Source of the DNA: Butyrivibrio sp. XPD2006
GTDB taxonomy: Bacteria > Bacillota > Clostridia > Lachnospirales > Lachnospiraceae
DNA length: 64,000 bases
Assembly (NCBI RefSeq): GCF_000420865.1
Contig: NZ_ATVT01000014.1
Coordinates: 46,969-110,968, forward strand
Direction of reading: 5' to 3'
The notes under the pieces were generated by a model. The model was not told the DNA's origin. It worked only from the letters and a program-made list of their open reading frames with translations, and ran no database searches. The position numbers and the translations under genes were made by a program. Positions 1 to 9,058 of the stretch are shown piece by piece; the first letter of the stretch is position 1, and the number at the start of each line of letters is the position of its first letter.

Positions 1-1331
1 CCGGGCCGATAAACAGCCATTCCCATTGCTGCTGAATATCTCTCCCAGGGTTCTTTTGACATATCATTATATGTCTCACTAAATTTGGCCTTCAGTTCTG
101 CCAAAAGTTCTTCCCTGTGCTCAAAATCCGAATTCTCCAGAAGAACAACGAATTCGTCTCCCCCAATCCTGAACACCGGTGAGTGCTGGAATACCACACA
201 AATCTCATGACACGCTCCGGTAATATATTCATTGCCGTGCTCGTGTCCATAGGTATCATTTACCTTTTTCAGGTTATTAAGGTCGCTCATCAGTATGGCA
301 AATACAGCTTTGCCTGAAGCTATGTCTGAATCCACTCTTTCTTTTATCTTGTCATACCACGCTTTGTTCTTAACATGGGTCAGCGAATCCTGATATGCCA
401 CCATATCCATGTGACTCACCTTGCTCGCCATGTCCTTTACTGTCTCCTCTGCGTCCAGAATGCTCCTAACATAATCCCTCATATCAGTAGACATCTGTGC
501 AATAGCGTCAGAAAGCGCCTCAACTTCATTGTGGGTATGGATATGCGGATCCTCGTAATTAAGCTGTCCCGGGTCTTTCTGATTATGTGATCTCTCAGCA
601 AATGAAACTACACTTTTTTCAAGTTTACTTATAGGTATTGTGATATTTCTGTTCATCCATATAAGGAACAGGCTTATAAATAATAATCCAAGTACAATAA
701 TTAGTATAACATTTGTTATTGTATGGACCCTTATTTCACGCTCCATCTCATATACATTTACATCAACACAAAGCGCGCCATAACAGTTTCCGTCTTTGTC
801 GTACAAATTCTTTAATCCGGTGTAATCGTAACCCCAGATACTGACATTCTTAAAGTATGTGATATCATGACCGACTGCCATAGCTTTTTTATAAAGCAAA
901 ATGTCTTTTTGTTCATAGTCATCCGGCATAAGGGTGTTTAGCTCAAGACCATCCGGCTCAGTTTCCCTTCCGATAGCTGTATCTGCCGACAGTATATTCA
1001 TCATGACCGGCTGCCCGTTTTCATCCGTAACAGGCATCAAAATATAGAGATAATGAATGTCAAAATCTTCCATTATCCCATCCATAAAGTCTCTTAATTC
1101 ATAGTATCTGTCAGACTCAACGCCGGTCGCAACACATTCAGCAAGATCATCGTTGTCTATGTGACTTTCCACATACGCTATGATGTCCTTCATGCGTTCC
1201 TGATATGCGCTGTAAAGAGAAGCTGTGTAAGTCCTATAGGTCAAAATGCTAAGAATAAAACACAGCAGAACTATGAATACTGAGCATCCTATGAAAATAC
1301 TTTTTCTAAGCGGCCTTTTGTTTTTTTGCAT
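1..1331 (-). CDS. Membrane-anchored diguanylate cyclase (GGDEF), 3' end outside the window
   Basis: Open reading frame of about 443 visible codons that starts at an ATG at 1331 and runs off the window edge, so the C-terminus is missing. It begins with a basic segment and a transmembrane helix (about residues 10-32), followed by an extracytoplasmic sensor-like region, a second helix (near 230-250), a HAMP-like linker and a GGDEF domain. The active-site stretch FRIGGDEFVVLLE and the upstream SDLNNLKKVND segment are both present, so it should make cyclic di-GMP. No RxxD inhibitory site is seen just before GGDEF. It lies 16 bp after the response regulator gene and is probably the last known gene of that operon. 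Confidence 0.9.
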   Translation of the reverse strand, partial: MQKNKRPLRKSIFIGCSVFIVLLCFILSILTYRTYTASLYSAYQERMKDIIAYVESHIDNDDLAECVATGVESDRYYELRDFMDGIMEDFDIHYLYILMPVTDENGQPVMMNILSADTAIGRETEPDGLELNTLMPDDYEQKDILLYKKAMAVGHDITYFKNVSIWGYDYTGLKNLYDKDGNCYGALCVDVNVYEMEREIRVHTITNVILIIVLGLLFISLFLIWMNRNITIPISKLEKSVVSFAERSHNQKDPGQLNYEDPHIHTHNEVEALSDAIAQMSTDMRDYVRSILDAEETVKDMASKVSHMDMVAYQDSLTHVKNKAWYDKIKERVDSDIASGKAVFAILMSDLNNLKKVNDTYGHEHGNEYITGACHEICVVFQHSPVFRIGGDEFVVLLENSDFEHREELLAELKAKFSETYNDMSKEPWERYSAAMGMAVYRP

Positions 1332-1347
1332 CTGGTTCTCCAGATAT

Positions 1348-2166
1348 TTATTTCATTGCGTCCTCTTCAAGGTCGTAGCTTATCTCATCAAGCTCGGCAT
1401 GGTAGAACTCTGACCAGCTGTACTGGTTCATATAATCACCCATGTACTTGTATTTGGAGTCATTGCCATTATCAAGCCAATCATAAAGATCACATTCTAT
1501 CCTGTCTTTGGCGATGGCCATACTTCCACGCTGCTTAAGAAGAATTCCTTCCAATTTCAATTTATTAAATGTATTCTGAAGGTCCTGTCTCAAGTTGCAC
1601 AGATATGAAAGTTTCTTTTCGGGATCGCCGTCGTCTTCCCACAAAGAAGCGATGATCTCACCGTTTGTAGTCTGGGCTCCTCTGTTATTGACAAGAAGCG
1701 CAACGATTTCTTTTGTCCTCTTGTACTTGAATTCCACCGGCTGTCCGTCAACAAAAAGCTCAAAATTTCCGAAAGTCTGAGCAAATACTCTCTTAAATTT
1801 CTTGCGCATCTCAGGATATCTGAGGGACTCAAGCTCGCTCTGTACTTCCTTGTCACTGCCGGGTTTTTTCAAATATCCACTGGCATGAAGCCTCATTGCT
1901 TCATAAGCATAATCGGTATCTTCAGTAAGGTAGATCAGGTTTACATATGGATTCAGTTCTTTTAAATACCTTCCCAGGTCAATACCCGATAGCTCGGGCA
2001 TTTCCACATCAAGAAAAGCCACATCTATTTCTTCCTCTCGGGCTTTCGCCAGTGCGGAAAGAGATTCCTCATAGAAATAACATGTAGCATCAGGCAATGT
2101 TTTTTTCAGAATGCCTTTTATTTTCTTTAAGGAGGCGTTGTCGTCGTCTACAGCCAGTATTGTCAC
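1348..2166 (-). CDS. Response regulator with SARP/OmpR-like winged-helix output domain
   Basis: A 272 aa protein. Residues 1-120 form a receiver domain with the acidic cluster VDDD near residue 7, the phosphoacceptor Asp53 in FLDVEMP, and a Lys in YLKKPG. Residues 130-230 resemble a transcriptional regulatory C-terminal winged helix of the SARP-like type (FGNFELFVDGQPVEFKYKR, then an ALLVNN helix). No histidine kinase gene is adjacent, so the phosphodonor is unknown. The start overlaps the stop of the upstream 172 aa gene by 4 bp, which indicates translational coupling. It likely controls genes of this surface/c-di-GMP cluster, which is inference. Confidence 0.85.
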   Translation of the reverse strand: MTILAVDDDNASLKKIKGILKKTLPDATCYFYEESLSALAKAREEEIDVAFLDVEMPELSGIDLGRYLKELNPYVNLIYLTEDTDYAYEAMRLHASGYLKKPGSDKEVQSELESLRYPEMRKKFKRVFAQTFGNFELFVDGQPVEFKYKRTKEIVALLVNNRGAQTTNGEIIASLWEDDGDPEKKLSYLCNLRQDLQNTFNKLKLEGILLKQRGSMAIAKDRIECDLYDWLDNGNDSKYKYMGDYMNQYSWSEFYHAELDEISYDLEEDAMK

Positions 2167-2681
2167 TGTTCACCTCCTGTTGTTGGTAGAGTGACGGATT
2201 TAACCTTCTGGTTTTGTCTCTGCTCCGCTGTCATATGCAGTGGATCGGCTTCTCCAACCACAAGAGTATCACCATCATTAAGAGCAGCATCATGAAGCGG
2301 GCCACAGTTCATGTCAGCCAGCACCAGTGCTGCGAATCTGTCATAATTATCGTCATCGATAACAGGAAAATGGTACTTCATGCGATACCAATGCTCCGGA
2401 TCATAACCGGTGCCTCCTATATAGAGCCTGTCAGCGGTATCTGCAACTTCATCCACTCCTGCTTTATCGCCGGGTTCAAGTCCTGCTTCTTCACAGAAAA
2501 GAACGCCATAAGCCTTCAGTATTCTGTCCCTTACGGTCTCATCGCTTCCGCTCTTATTCTTTCTGCCGGTCAGCATATCCATGACCTGATAGTAGAAGTC
2601 CTGAGCCTCTTCGCTCTCATCGAAGTGCACGATTGCATCATAAAACTGCCTGGGATCAATATCTTTTGCAATTGATGCCAT
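2163..2681 (-). CDS. Hypothetical protein, acidic, no recognised domain
   Basis: A 172 aa soluble, acidic protein that I do not recognise. It has no signal peptide, membrane segment or cysteine motif. The middle contains an LYIGGTGYDPEHWYRMKYHFPVIDDDNYDRF-like stretch (about residues 85-115) with several aromatic residues. It sits between an RsbW-like kinase gene (13 bp upstream) and a response regulator gene (4 bp overlap downstream), so it is probably an accessory part of the same signalling pathway. A role as adaptor or sensor is possible but unsupported by any motif. Confidence 0.7.
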   Translation of the reverse strand: MASIAKDIDPRQFYDAIVHFDESEEAQDFYYQVMDMLTGRKNKSGSDETVRDRILKAYGVLFCEEAGLEPGDKAGVDEVADTADRLYIGGTGYDPEHWYRMKYHFPVIDDDNYDRFAALVLADMNCGPLHDAALNDGDTLVVGEADPLHMTAEQRQNQKVKSVTLPTTGGEQ

Positions 2682-2694
2682 TTATATCCCCCTT

Positions 2695-3105
2695 TTAAGC
2701 CCACGAATAACCCATGCTGAAGATGTTCTTACCATCTTTGCGTTCATAGCTTGTCTTATCCATACTTTTTTTCACGATAAAAATACCAAGACCGCCGATT
2801 TCTCTTTCTTCTGCGGACAAGGTTACATCCGGATCCTCTTTTGCCAAAGGATTGTAGGGTATACCCTCATCGATAAAAGTAATTGTCACATAGCTGTTGG
2901 CCGGGTCAGTATCCACCTCAATCGTACAGCTTCCGCTCTTATCCTCATAGGCATAGCTTGCCACATTAACGAAGATTTCCTCGACGGCAACATCGATCTG
3001 CATCTGTCCTTTCATGGAACATTCCGCCTTTTCGAGTTCTTCATCAATGATAGAAAGAAGCTGTGGCAGGTTTTCAACTTTTGCATCCAATACAATTTCT
3101 TTCAT
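2695..3105 (-). CDS. RsbW-like anti-sigma factor kinase / HATPase
   Basis: A 136 aa GHKL-fold ATPase of the anti-sigma regulatory kinase type. The N-box is seen in VAVEEIFVNVASYAYED, a G1-like DEGIPYNP follows, and a glycine-rich GGLGIFIVKK completes the ATP lid. Such proteins bind a sigma factor or other target and are released by an unphosphorylated STAS protein, and one is encoded just upstream. The start at 3105 is chosen because it has an AGGAA site 7 nt before it. An upstream in-frame start at 3132 would lie inside a hairpin. No sigma factor is encoded nearby. Confidence 0.85.
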   Translation of the reverse strand: MKEIVLDAKVENLPQLLSIIDEELEKAECSMKGQMQIDVAVEEIFVNVASYAYEDKSGSCTIEVDTDPANSYVTITFIDEGIPYNPLAKEDPDVTLSAEEREIGGLGIFIVKKSMDKTSYERKDGKNIFSMGYSWA

Positions 3106-3128
3106 ATTCTTATTCCTATAAGAAATAA

Positions 3129-3154
3129 GCAAAAGGCATAATAATGCCTTTTGC
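3129..3154 (-). terminator. Stem-loop between STAS and RsbW-like genes
   Basis: An 11-bp perfect inverted repeat (GCAAAAGGCAT with its complement, 4-nt loop) lies in the 68-bp gap after the STAS gene. No strong T-run follows on the minus strand, so it may be a processing or partial-termination hairpin that lowers expression of the downstream genes. Confidence 0.5.
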
Positions 3155-3173
3155 CTGTACCATATGCAACAAT

Positions 3174-3470
3174 TTATTCGATTGTGAGAATATCTACGAA
3201 ACCTGTTACTTCAAAAATCTCGTTAATCTCCTCGCTGACATTCTTTATTACCATGCTTCCCTGCTTATTCATGACCTTCTGAGCTGAAAGCAGCACTCTG
3301 AGTCCTGCAGAAGAAATATACTCAAGTTTTGAAAAATCAAACTCAAGCTTCTCAACCCCGGCAAGGCTGCCCTTAAGCTCGTCATCAAGCTGGGGCGCTG
3401 TTGTAGTGTCGAGTCTTCCTGCTAATGAAATAATAAGATCTTTTCCATTTGCTACTTTGTTAATTGTCAT
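3174..3470 (-). CDS. STAS-domain anti-anti-sigma factor (SpoIIAA/RsbV-like)
   Basis: A 98 aa single-domain STAS protein. It has the typical pattern: N-terminal strands (LIISLAGRLDTTTAPQL), a central FDFSKLEYISSAGLRVLLSAQK segment and a C-terminal helix. The serine in YISSAGLR is at the position normally phosphorylated by the cognate RsbW/SpoIIAB kinase. It probably pairs with the RsbW-like protein encoded next. It follows the duplicated-domain gene by 27 bp in the same operon. Confidence 0.9.
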   Translation of the reverse strand: MTINKVANGKDLIISLAGRLDTTTAPQLDDELKGSLAGVEKLEFDFSKLEYISSAGLRVLLSAQKVMNKQGSMVIKNVSEEINEIFEVTGFVDILTIE

Positions 3471-3497
3471 TGTGCGATTTCTCCTCTCTCTTTACGC

Positions 3498-4709
3498 TCA
3501 TGAATTGAGCCCATATACCATTGTAATATCTATTCTATCACCCTTTACCCCAACAAGAACATCCTTAGCCAGGCTGGCAACGATAGACTTTTCAAGTTCA
3601 TCCCATGCCTCTTTTGCACTGGGATCTGTTTCCTGCTCGTTTCCAAGTGATTCTCTGTAGTCGCTCAGTGACCACATGATTCCGGGATCCGAACTACCTT
3701 CCATTATACCGTAAATTCCCATAGAACCAAAGCTTACATATCCGGTTCCGTATTGCTGCTGAAGCTTCATAACCTCAGAGTAATTGAGAAGTCCGTTTTC
3801 AACAACATCGCTGACTTTGCTCATGAAGCCCTTAACAGCACTGTTTCCTTTATCTGAAGATACCGTCAGAAGATCTTTCTTCTTGGATGCATCCATCAGA
3901 GTTTTGGCTGTGAGCTTGAGGCAGCATACATTTTTGTATTTCTCAAACCACATCTCTGCACGGAATTCAGCGGTCATAGCCTTGAGCATTCCCACAGTCT
4001 CCTCAAACAAAAGCTTTAAGTGAACTGCATCTTTGGGGGATACTTCAAGCTCTTCAATAAGCTCGTCTGCTCTTGCATAAATCTTGCCTTCATCAACCTT
4101 GGAGCTGTCAACAAATGTGAAGTCACTCTTGGCGATAGGCACTCTTGAGCCGATGGCTCCGAGCGCTTCTGAGAAGTCCTTGGTAACCACCATCTGAACA
4201 TCGTCCTTGCCTACGCCGACTTCAATATCATCGGCCAGATTGGCTACCAGCGATCTCTCCAGATCATCCCACGCTTCCTGAGAATACTTATCCTCTTCCT
4301 TCCTGCGTCTTAACTCTTCCTGATAATCCTTAAGGGACCACTTGCTTGTATCCGGAACATTCATCACAAACAATGATCTCAGCTTGCCAAAGAATCCCTG
4401 CTCAACGCTGTTTTCTCCGGTTGTGGATACAGAGATTAGCTCGTCCTCTCTTGTCTTATCCATGTGATTCTCGGCTGTCAGGTATATCTTGGTAACTCTG
4501 GAATTACCTTCAAGCCAGAAATTCATTATTCCATATCCGATTATAGATTTTGCCAGACGAAGAACTTCTTCTGAGAGAAGTCTTAATCTTAAGGCATCTT
4601 TGCCTTTGATCCCTGTGTCAAAGATGTAATTCTCAACTACTTCCTGAGCTACGTCCATCTTAGATTCGAGATTGGCAATCTTTATGTGCTCTGATTGAAC
4701 GAAACGCAT
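3498..4709 (-). CDS. Unrecognised two-repeat protein, possibly HATPase-derived
   Basis: A 403 aa soluble protein built from two homologous halves. Repeat 1 (about residues 10-190) and repeat 2 (about 225-400) share LRLLSEEVLRLAKS versus LKLLFEETVGMLKA, ELISVSTTGENSV versus DLLTVSSDKGNSA, and WSLKDYQEEL...EAWDDLERSLVANLADDIEVGV versus WSLSDYRESL...EAWDELEKSIVASLAKDVLVGV. The LLxEE segment resembles the N-box helix of GHKL ATPases, but no clear G1 or ATP-lid motif is seen, so ATP binding is doubtful. The ATG at 4709 is preceded by GAGGAGGGGG. An earlier TTG at 4730 has no ribosome site. Its place before STAS and RsbW-like genes suggests a role in the same partner-switching pathway. Confidence 0.8.
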   Translation of the reverse strand: MRFVQSEHIKIANLESKMDVAQEVVENYIFDTGIKGKDALRLRLLSEEVLRLAKSIIGYGIMNFWLEGNSRVTKIYLTAENHMDKTREDELISVSTTGENSVEQGFFGKLRSLFVMNVPDTSKWSLKDYQEELRRRKEEDKYSQEAWDDLERSLVANLADDIEVGVGKDDVQMVVTKDFSEALGAIGSRVPIAKSDFTFVDSSKVDEGKIYARADELIEELEVSPKDAVHLKLLFEETVGMLKAMTAEFRAEMWFEKYKNVCCLKLTAKTLMDASKKKDLLTVSSDKGNSAVKGFMSKVSDVVENGLLNYSEVMKLQQQYGTGYVSFGSMGIYGIMEGSSDPGIMWSLSDYRESLGNEQETDPSAKEAWDELEKSIVASLAKDVLVGVKGDRIDITMVYGLNS

Positions 4710-4783
4710 ATCCCCCTCCTCGTTATGCAAATACTTTCTTACTATAAATTTTACATCTCTTTTTGCAATTCTTCCACATTAAA

Positions 4784-7546
4784 TCATCTTCTTCCGGCTC
4801 TTCTCTTATATTTCACAAGATTCACAAAGCATATTACTGCCAGGATAAATGAAAGGAATGCAATAACCACTACTCTTAGTACAAGTCTGTTTACGTTTAT
4901 TGCTTCATAGGCAATTGCATATTCTGAGAATCTGTCTGTCTTGAATGTAACTGTATTAGGGTCATTTCCTATGTCCTCAAGAATATCAACAACACCGTTG
5001 TGGTTTCTTATTACAAAGAATTTTCTTCCTTCCTTTTTGAACTGCTCGGGAATATGTACCACTACTTCGAGCTCTGCGGAAGTATTATTGATAACCGATG
5101 TTGTTCCGTTACTGGTCTTCATGATAAGAAAATCAAAGTAGCTTACAGGCTTATAGCCGATCTTTTTCTGCATCAGTTCCTTGGTTCCGGCATCAACGGT
5201 CTCAGTATTCTCTGTAATATCGATGTTGAAGGAAACCGGAGTTCCTGTAAGAACCTGGTATTTTTCTTCCGGTGTAAGTGTTTCAGCTATAACATCTTCG
5301 AAATTAAGAAGTGTAGGCTGACTGTAGTAGAGCTGTACGGCTGTCTCCTGCTGATCTGCAGCATATGTATTATTAACCGTGATCTGAAGAGTTCCATCCT
5401 CAAATGCTTCCCTGAGCATCGGAAGAACAGCATCGTCATCGATAAGAATTCTTAGTGTAGCCTCATCAATATTGTGTTTAGCCATTACGCTTCCGGTCAT
5501 GGCTTCAGGTACATCTTCCGAAGTCACGGGTTCTGCGGCCTCAGTATATACATCCTCTGCATACTGCTCATCATCCAGAGTTTCTACCTGCTCAGGTACC
5601 TTTTCATCGACCACCTTCTGCTCGGTAACTGCACCCTCTGCAGCAGTTTTTTCGTTGAACTCGGTCTTTTTCTGTGCTCCTTTTACATCCGGCTGATTAT
5701 CAGCGTTCTTCTTGGTTGTTGATCCTGAAGTACCTGACTTCTTTGGAGCTTCCGGAATCTTCTCAAAGCTTGCTGTAATGCTGTGAGCACCTCTTATATT
5801 GTTGAAGGTGTAACTGGATACCGCTCCGATATTCTTGCCATCTACCGTCACAGCTGTAATTCTGTAGCCTGCCTGGGCCATAATGTTGTAGGTTACGCTG
5901 CTTCCTTCCGGTATATTGAAATCACCGCTCGGAGAAATTGTACCTCCGGCATTGGTAATGCCTGCTGTTACTCTGTATGTTGTTGTGTTTATCTTCATGA
6001 AGTTTGCAACAACATTAACATCGCTCTTAATATGCTCAATCGTATATTTATCGTCTCTTGAAACTGTCTGGCTGTTTATGGTCCATCCTGTAAATTCGTA
6101 TCCGTCATACGCTTTTGTACGAAGCACTACCTTATCGCCTTTATTATATGTACCGGCACCTTCGTATTTACCGGTATCCTGAGGATATACGGACACGTTC
6201 ACCGTGCATCTGTCTCTATTGAAAACAGCTGTTATGTTTCTGTCGGTTATGATGTTGTTAAGTTCTATAGAAGAAGCTGTACTTATAGTCTTGTTGTCCT
6301 CAACAAAACCTGCAAAGCTGTAACCATCATTCGCCTTAGCCGTAATAGTCATCTTTCCGCCGTATGGTACGCTCTGGCTTCCGGTTACAGATCCGCCGTC
6401 GCCGTTATTTACACTTGTCCTTACGTAGCATGACTGTCTTTCAAACTTTGCAACAAATGTATGATCGGAAGTAACGTTGCTAATGTTTGTCTGTCCTGTG
6501 CTTGAAATCAGATTTCCACCTTCGTACCATCCCTTAAATACATAATTATTGTTAGGTGATGCTGAAATGGTGCAGCTTCCGCCGTCTCTTACCGCTCCGC
6601 CTCCGGCGATAGCTCCGCCTTCAACAGGGTCAGCCTTGATACTGATAACATGGTCGATAACCGCTACGGTTACAACACCTCTGTCCGACTTGGATGGGTC
6701 CTGCCTTGAAGTAGCAACTACCGTGAATGAAGAAGCGGTCTCGTTTGGACTGATCGTCACTGTTCCATCTGCATTAACAGTTGTTCCTGTACTCTGATTT
6801 CCTGCCAGTGACCAGGTTACGGACGGATCATAATTGTTTCCGCCCTTTACGTTGGCATCAAAGTCAAAACTTCTTCCGATCGGAACTGTTGCTGATGCAG
6901 GAACAACGTCGACACTCGTAATATATGGTGTACTGTCCACTACAGTGATTGTTACATCAACAGTTGCTGTATGATGTCTTCTATAATCATTAGCTGAAAA
7001 GAATGTATATCTTGCCTGATATGTTCCGGGGGCAAGTCCTTCATTCGGTGAAACAGAAAACAGAATCGACTCCTGAGGCTCCATAACGTCATCCGGAGAG
7101 ATTGATCCAACGTTAAAAGCAGTGTAGGGATCAACTTCTTCCCATGTCAGCGGGAATGTCGTAGTTCCTATATTTACAATTGCAAACTGCCTCGCATAAA
7201 CTACGTCACCGGCGTTTACTTTCCCAAAGTTTATTGTTGGTGTGTAGCAGGCCAACTCGTAATCAAAAGGATCTGGCTCAGGTGCCGGTTGTGGCTGAGG
7301 CTCCGGTTCGGGTTCAGGTTCAGGTATCGGCTCCGGTTCAGGTTCAGGCTCCGGTTCAGGATCCGGCACAAACCCTGTTCCGTGTTCGGGCTCGGGATCC
7401 GTCTCAGGTTCAGGATTATCCATATCATTCTCCTGATAATCCTCAGCGTAGACCTTGATGATCTGAACTGCTGTCGCACTGGTAAGTGCAAAGCAGATTA
7501 CAAGGAGTATCGAACAAATCCTTAGAGCAATTTCTCTTTTCCTCAT
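4784..7546 (-). CDS. Large surface protein with Pro-Glu repeat stalk and four InlB-B/Flg_new-like repeats
   Basis: A 920 aa exported protein. It has an N-terminal signal peptide ([15 protein letters not shown]..), a low-complexity Pro-Glu/Pro-Asp segment (about residues 40-95), an Ig-like region, and a Big_2-like domain (about 205-300). Four consecutive repeats of about 72 residues follow, each with a GYxFxGW-like core and ending in an AxFxR/K strand (about 300-600). Then come a Ser/Thr/Lys linker, an acidic domain, and a C-terminal transmembrane helix with a KYKRRAGRR tail. No LPXTG-type sortase motif is seen, so it is probably membrane-anchored. The start at 7546 has AGGTGG; a GTG at 7570 lacks one. 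It may be the sensed or regulated surface component of the downstream signalling genes. Confidence 0.85.
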   Translation of the reverse strand: MRKREIALRICSILLVICFALTSATAVQIIKVYAEDYQENDMDNPEPETDPEPEHGTGFVPDPEPEPEPEPEPIPEPEPEPEPQPQPAPEPDPFDYELACYTPTINFGKVNAGDVVYARQFAIVNIGTTTFPLTWEEVDPYTAFNVGSISPDDVMEPQESILFSVSPNEGLAPGTYQARYTFFSANDYRRHHTATVDVTITVVDSTPYITSVDVVPASATVPIGRSFDFDANVKGGNNYDPSVTWSLAGNQSTGTTVNADGTVTISPNETASSFTVVATSRQDPSKSDRGVVTVAVIDHVISIKADPVEGGAIAGGGAVRDGGSCTISASPNNNYVFKGWYEGGNLISSTGQTNISNVTSDHTFVAKFERQSCYVRTSVNNGDGGSVTGSQSVPYGGKMTITAKANDGYSFAGFVEDNKTISTASSIELNNIITDRNITAVFNRDRCTVNVSVYPQDTGKYEGAGTYNKGDKVVLRTKAYDGYEFTGWTINSQTVSRDDKYTIEHIKSDVNVVANFMKINTTTYRVTAGITNAGGTISPSGDFNIPEGSSVTYNIMAQAGYRITAVTVDGKNIGAVSSYTFNNIRGAHSITASFEKIPEAPKKSGTSGSTTKKNADNQPDVKGAQKKTEFNEKTAAEGAVTEQKVVDEKVPEQVETLDDEQYAEDVYTEAAEPVTSEDVPEAMTGSVMAKHNIDEATLRILIDDDAVLPMLREAFEDGTLQITVNNTYAADQQETAVQLYYSQPTLLNFEDVIAETLTPEEKYQVLTGTPVSFNIDITENTETVDAGTKELMQKKIGYKPVSYFDFLIMKTSNGTTSVINNTSAELEVVVHIPEQFKKEGRKFFVIRNHNGVVDILEDIGNDPNTVTFKTDRFSEYAIAYEAINVNRLVLRVVVIAFLSFILAVICFVNLVKYKRRAGRR

Positions 7547-7604
7547 AACTTCCACCTCTCTTTTCGGCACATATCTTCACGTTTCACTTCATTCTACTAA
7601 AGTT

Positions 7605-7636
7605 TTTATCACAGAAATATCACACAAAATGTGATA
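7605..7636. promoter_or_regulatory. Operator-like repeats in the divergent intergenic region
   Basis: On the minus strand two TGTGAT hexamers are 11 bp apart (TGTGAT-N5-TGTGAT), and an inverted third copy (TGTGATA on the plus strand, 7630-7636) is adjacent. Hexamer direct repeats one helical turn apart are typical of OmpR-family response regulators (PhoP, WalR). The element lies between the divergent starts at 7546 and 7671. A 24-bp stretch of it (7605-7628) recurs exactly at 57536-57559. Confidence 0.55.
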
Positions 7637-7670
7637 ATATTATTTGGAAAAAGATCTTTCGGAGTCTGAT

Positions 7671-8435
7671 ATGTATATAAGTATTAAGAAACACGTTCTC
7701 TCAAAAGCAATAATGTCTGTGGCCGTTGTCAAGCTGGTCGCAGCCGTAATTGAAGGTGTTGTGCGCTTCCTTTTGGAAAAAAACAATTCTTCCAGCCCTG
7801 ATATGCTCGACATCATGCTGTGGCATTCTCAGCTGATCATATCTATTATACAAATTGCAATAACAGCCGTTATTTTCTTTGTTACCTGGAAAAGGCTCAA
7901 TCACTATGTAAGCGTTATTCCCCCGGAGGATCGCAAAAGTATGGGCGATCTTCAGAAGGAATACTTTGGCGATAATATCGCTTCGCTTTCCGTGTCATCA
8001 GTAAACAGACTGCTTCAGCTCTGGGCTGTGATCTTCGTTGCCGCCGAGCTCACATATTTATTTACATCCATAATGTACAGAAGATTTATCGGAATACTTA
8101 TGGATGCCCTCTCCAACGGAGAAGCCATGACCGACGGAACCTTTATCATGCTCTACAACATGACCCACGGCTTTAAGTATCTTGAGATACTCTCTGCCAT
8201 ACTTTTAGGTGTTGTTATGACCGGCATCTTTTTAAATGACAGGTATATCAAGCTGGGATCACTGGCTGTTCTTCTTCTGTTTCTTGTATCATTTGGGGCT
8301 CTCCAGATGCAGACCGTAAATCTGTTGGGAAGAGAAGTTGGTATTGTTTGGACGTCTCTTATCTATCACATCACAGAGACCTTGGGATTATTTATGCTGT
8401 CAATTTATCTTTCAATCAGGTATAAAGGGCTTTAA
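7671..8435 (+). CDS. Hypothetical multi-pass membrane protein
   Basis: A 254 aa integral membrane protein with about six predicted hydrophobic helices (near residues 10-33, 55-78, 115-135, 170-190, 200-218 and 225-247 of this start). No catalytic or transport motif is recognised. The ATG at 7671 is chosen because GGAG lies 6 nt upstream; a TTG at 7644 has no ribosome site. It is divergent from the surface protein gene and its 3' end overlaps the convergent neighbour by 4 bp. Confidence 0.75.
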   Translation: MYISIKKHVLSKAIMSVAVVKLVAAVIEGVVRFLLEKNNSSSPDMLDIMLWHSQLIISIIQIAITAVIFFVTWKRLNHYVSVIPPEDRKSMGDLQKEYFGDNIASLSVSSVNRLLQLWAVIFVAAELTYLFTSIMYRRFIGILMDALSNGEAMTDGTFIMLYNMTHGFKYLEILSAILLGVVMTGIFLNDRYIKLGSLAVLLLFLVSFGALQMQTVNLLGREVGIVWTSLIYHITETLGLFMLSIYLSIRYKGL

Positions 8436-8953
8436 ATAACCTGCCCGTTCTCCTTTGACAGCTCTTTTATAAGCCTGTTCGACCGAATCATGCCCCAAAG
8501 GAGCATTGTCACTGTCAGATCAACCAGAAATGATGCTATCGTTGTATCCTGGATTTCTATATTTGACAGATCCCCGATGTTACCGGCATAACTCAACAAA
8601 CCGATAATATTACACACGAAAAATATTCTTGCCCAGATCAGGTATCCTTTCTTTTGACCGCCACGGCTTGCCTTTATCGCTCCGATTCCAACGTAAAAAT
8701 GCATGCCGAGCACAACAAACGTGGCGCATGCTATTATCACAATCAGAAATGCCATCACGGCAGGAATCTCCTCAGGGGCTATTGTCTGATCCTCCAGCAG
8801 CTCCTTCAGCGCATGGTCCCTCAAAAAAGCGACCATAATAACCTTTAGGACTGACCATATTCCGAAAATGATATAGCCGGCCCCTGCTGTTGCGAGCTCT
8901 GTTTTACATTGCCGCAATTTTATGGCATTTGCACTGTTTTCTGCGATTATCAA
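8432..8953 (-). CDS. Hypothetical small multi-pass membrane protein
   Basis: A 173 aa protein with four hydrophobic helices (about residues 20-42, 65-88, 103-122 and 140-157) and a charged C-terminus. No family is recognised. The likely start is TTG at 8953, with a GGGGG stretch about 8 nt upstream; no better ATG lies nearby. It converges on and overlaps the membrane protein gene to the left by 4 bp. The two products resemble each other in size class and topology only, not clearly in sequence. Confidence 0.7.
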   Translation of the reverse strand: MIIAENSANAIKLRQCKTELATAGAGYIIFGIWSVLKVIMVAFLRDHALKELLEDQTIAPEEIPAVMAFLIVIIACATFVVLGMHFYVGIGAIKASRGGQKKGYLIWARIFFVCNIIGLLSYAGNIGDLSNIEIQDTTIASFLVDLTVTMLLWGMIRSNRLIKELSKENGQVI

Positions 8954-9058
8954 GGCTTTTCCCCCGAATGAATTTTTGTTTCATAAAAATTCTATCATAA
9001 TTTCACGCCCGTACAGGCAGTTTATAGTAAATTAAGAAATGGACGCCCCTGAACATTA

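Noticed and set aside
7231..7491. Overlapping long frames in the Pro-Glu repeat of the surface protein
   Set aside because: They result from the repetitive codons of the real gene read in other frames.
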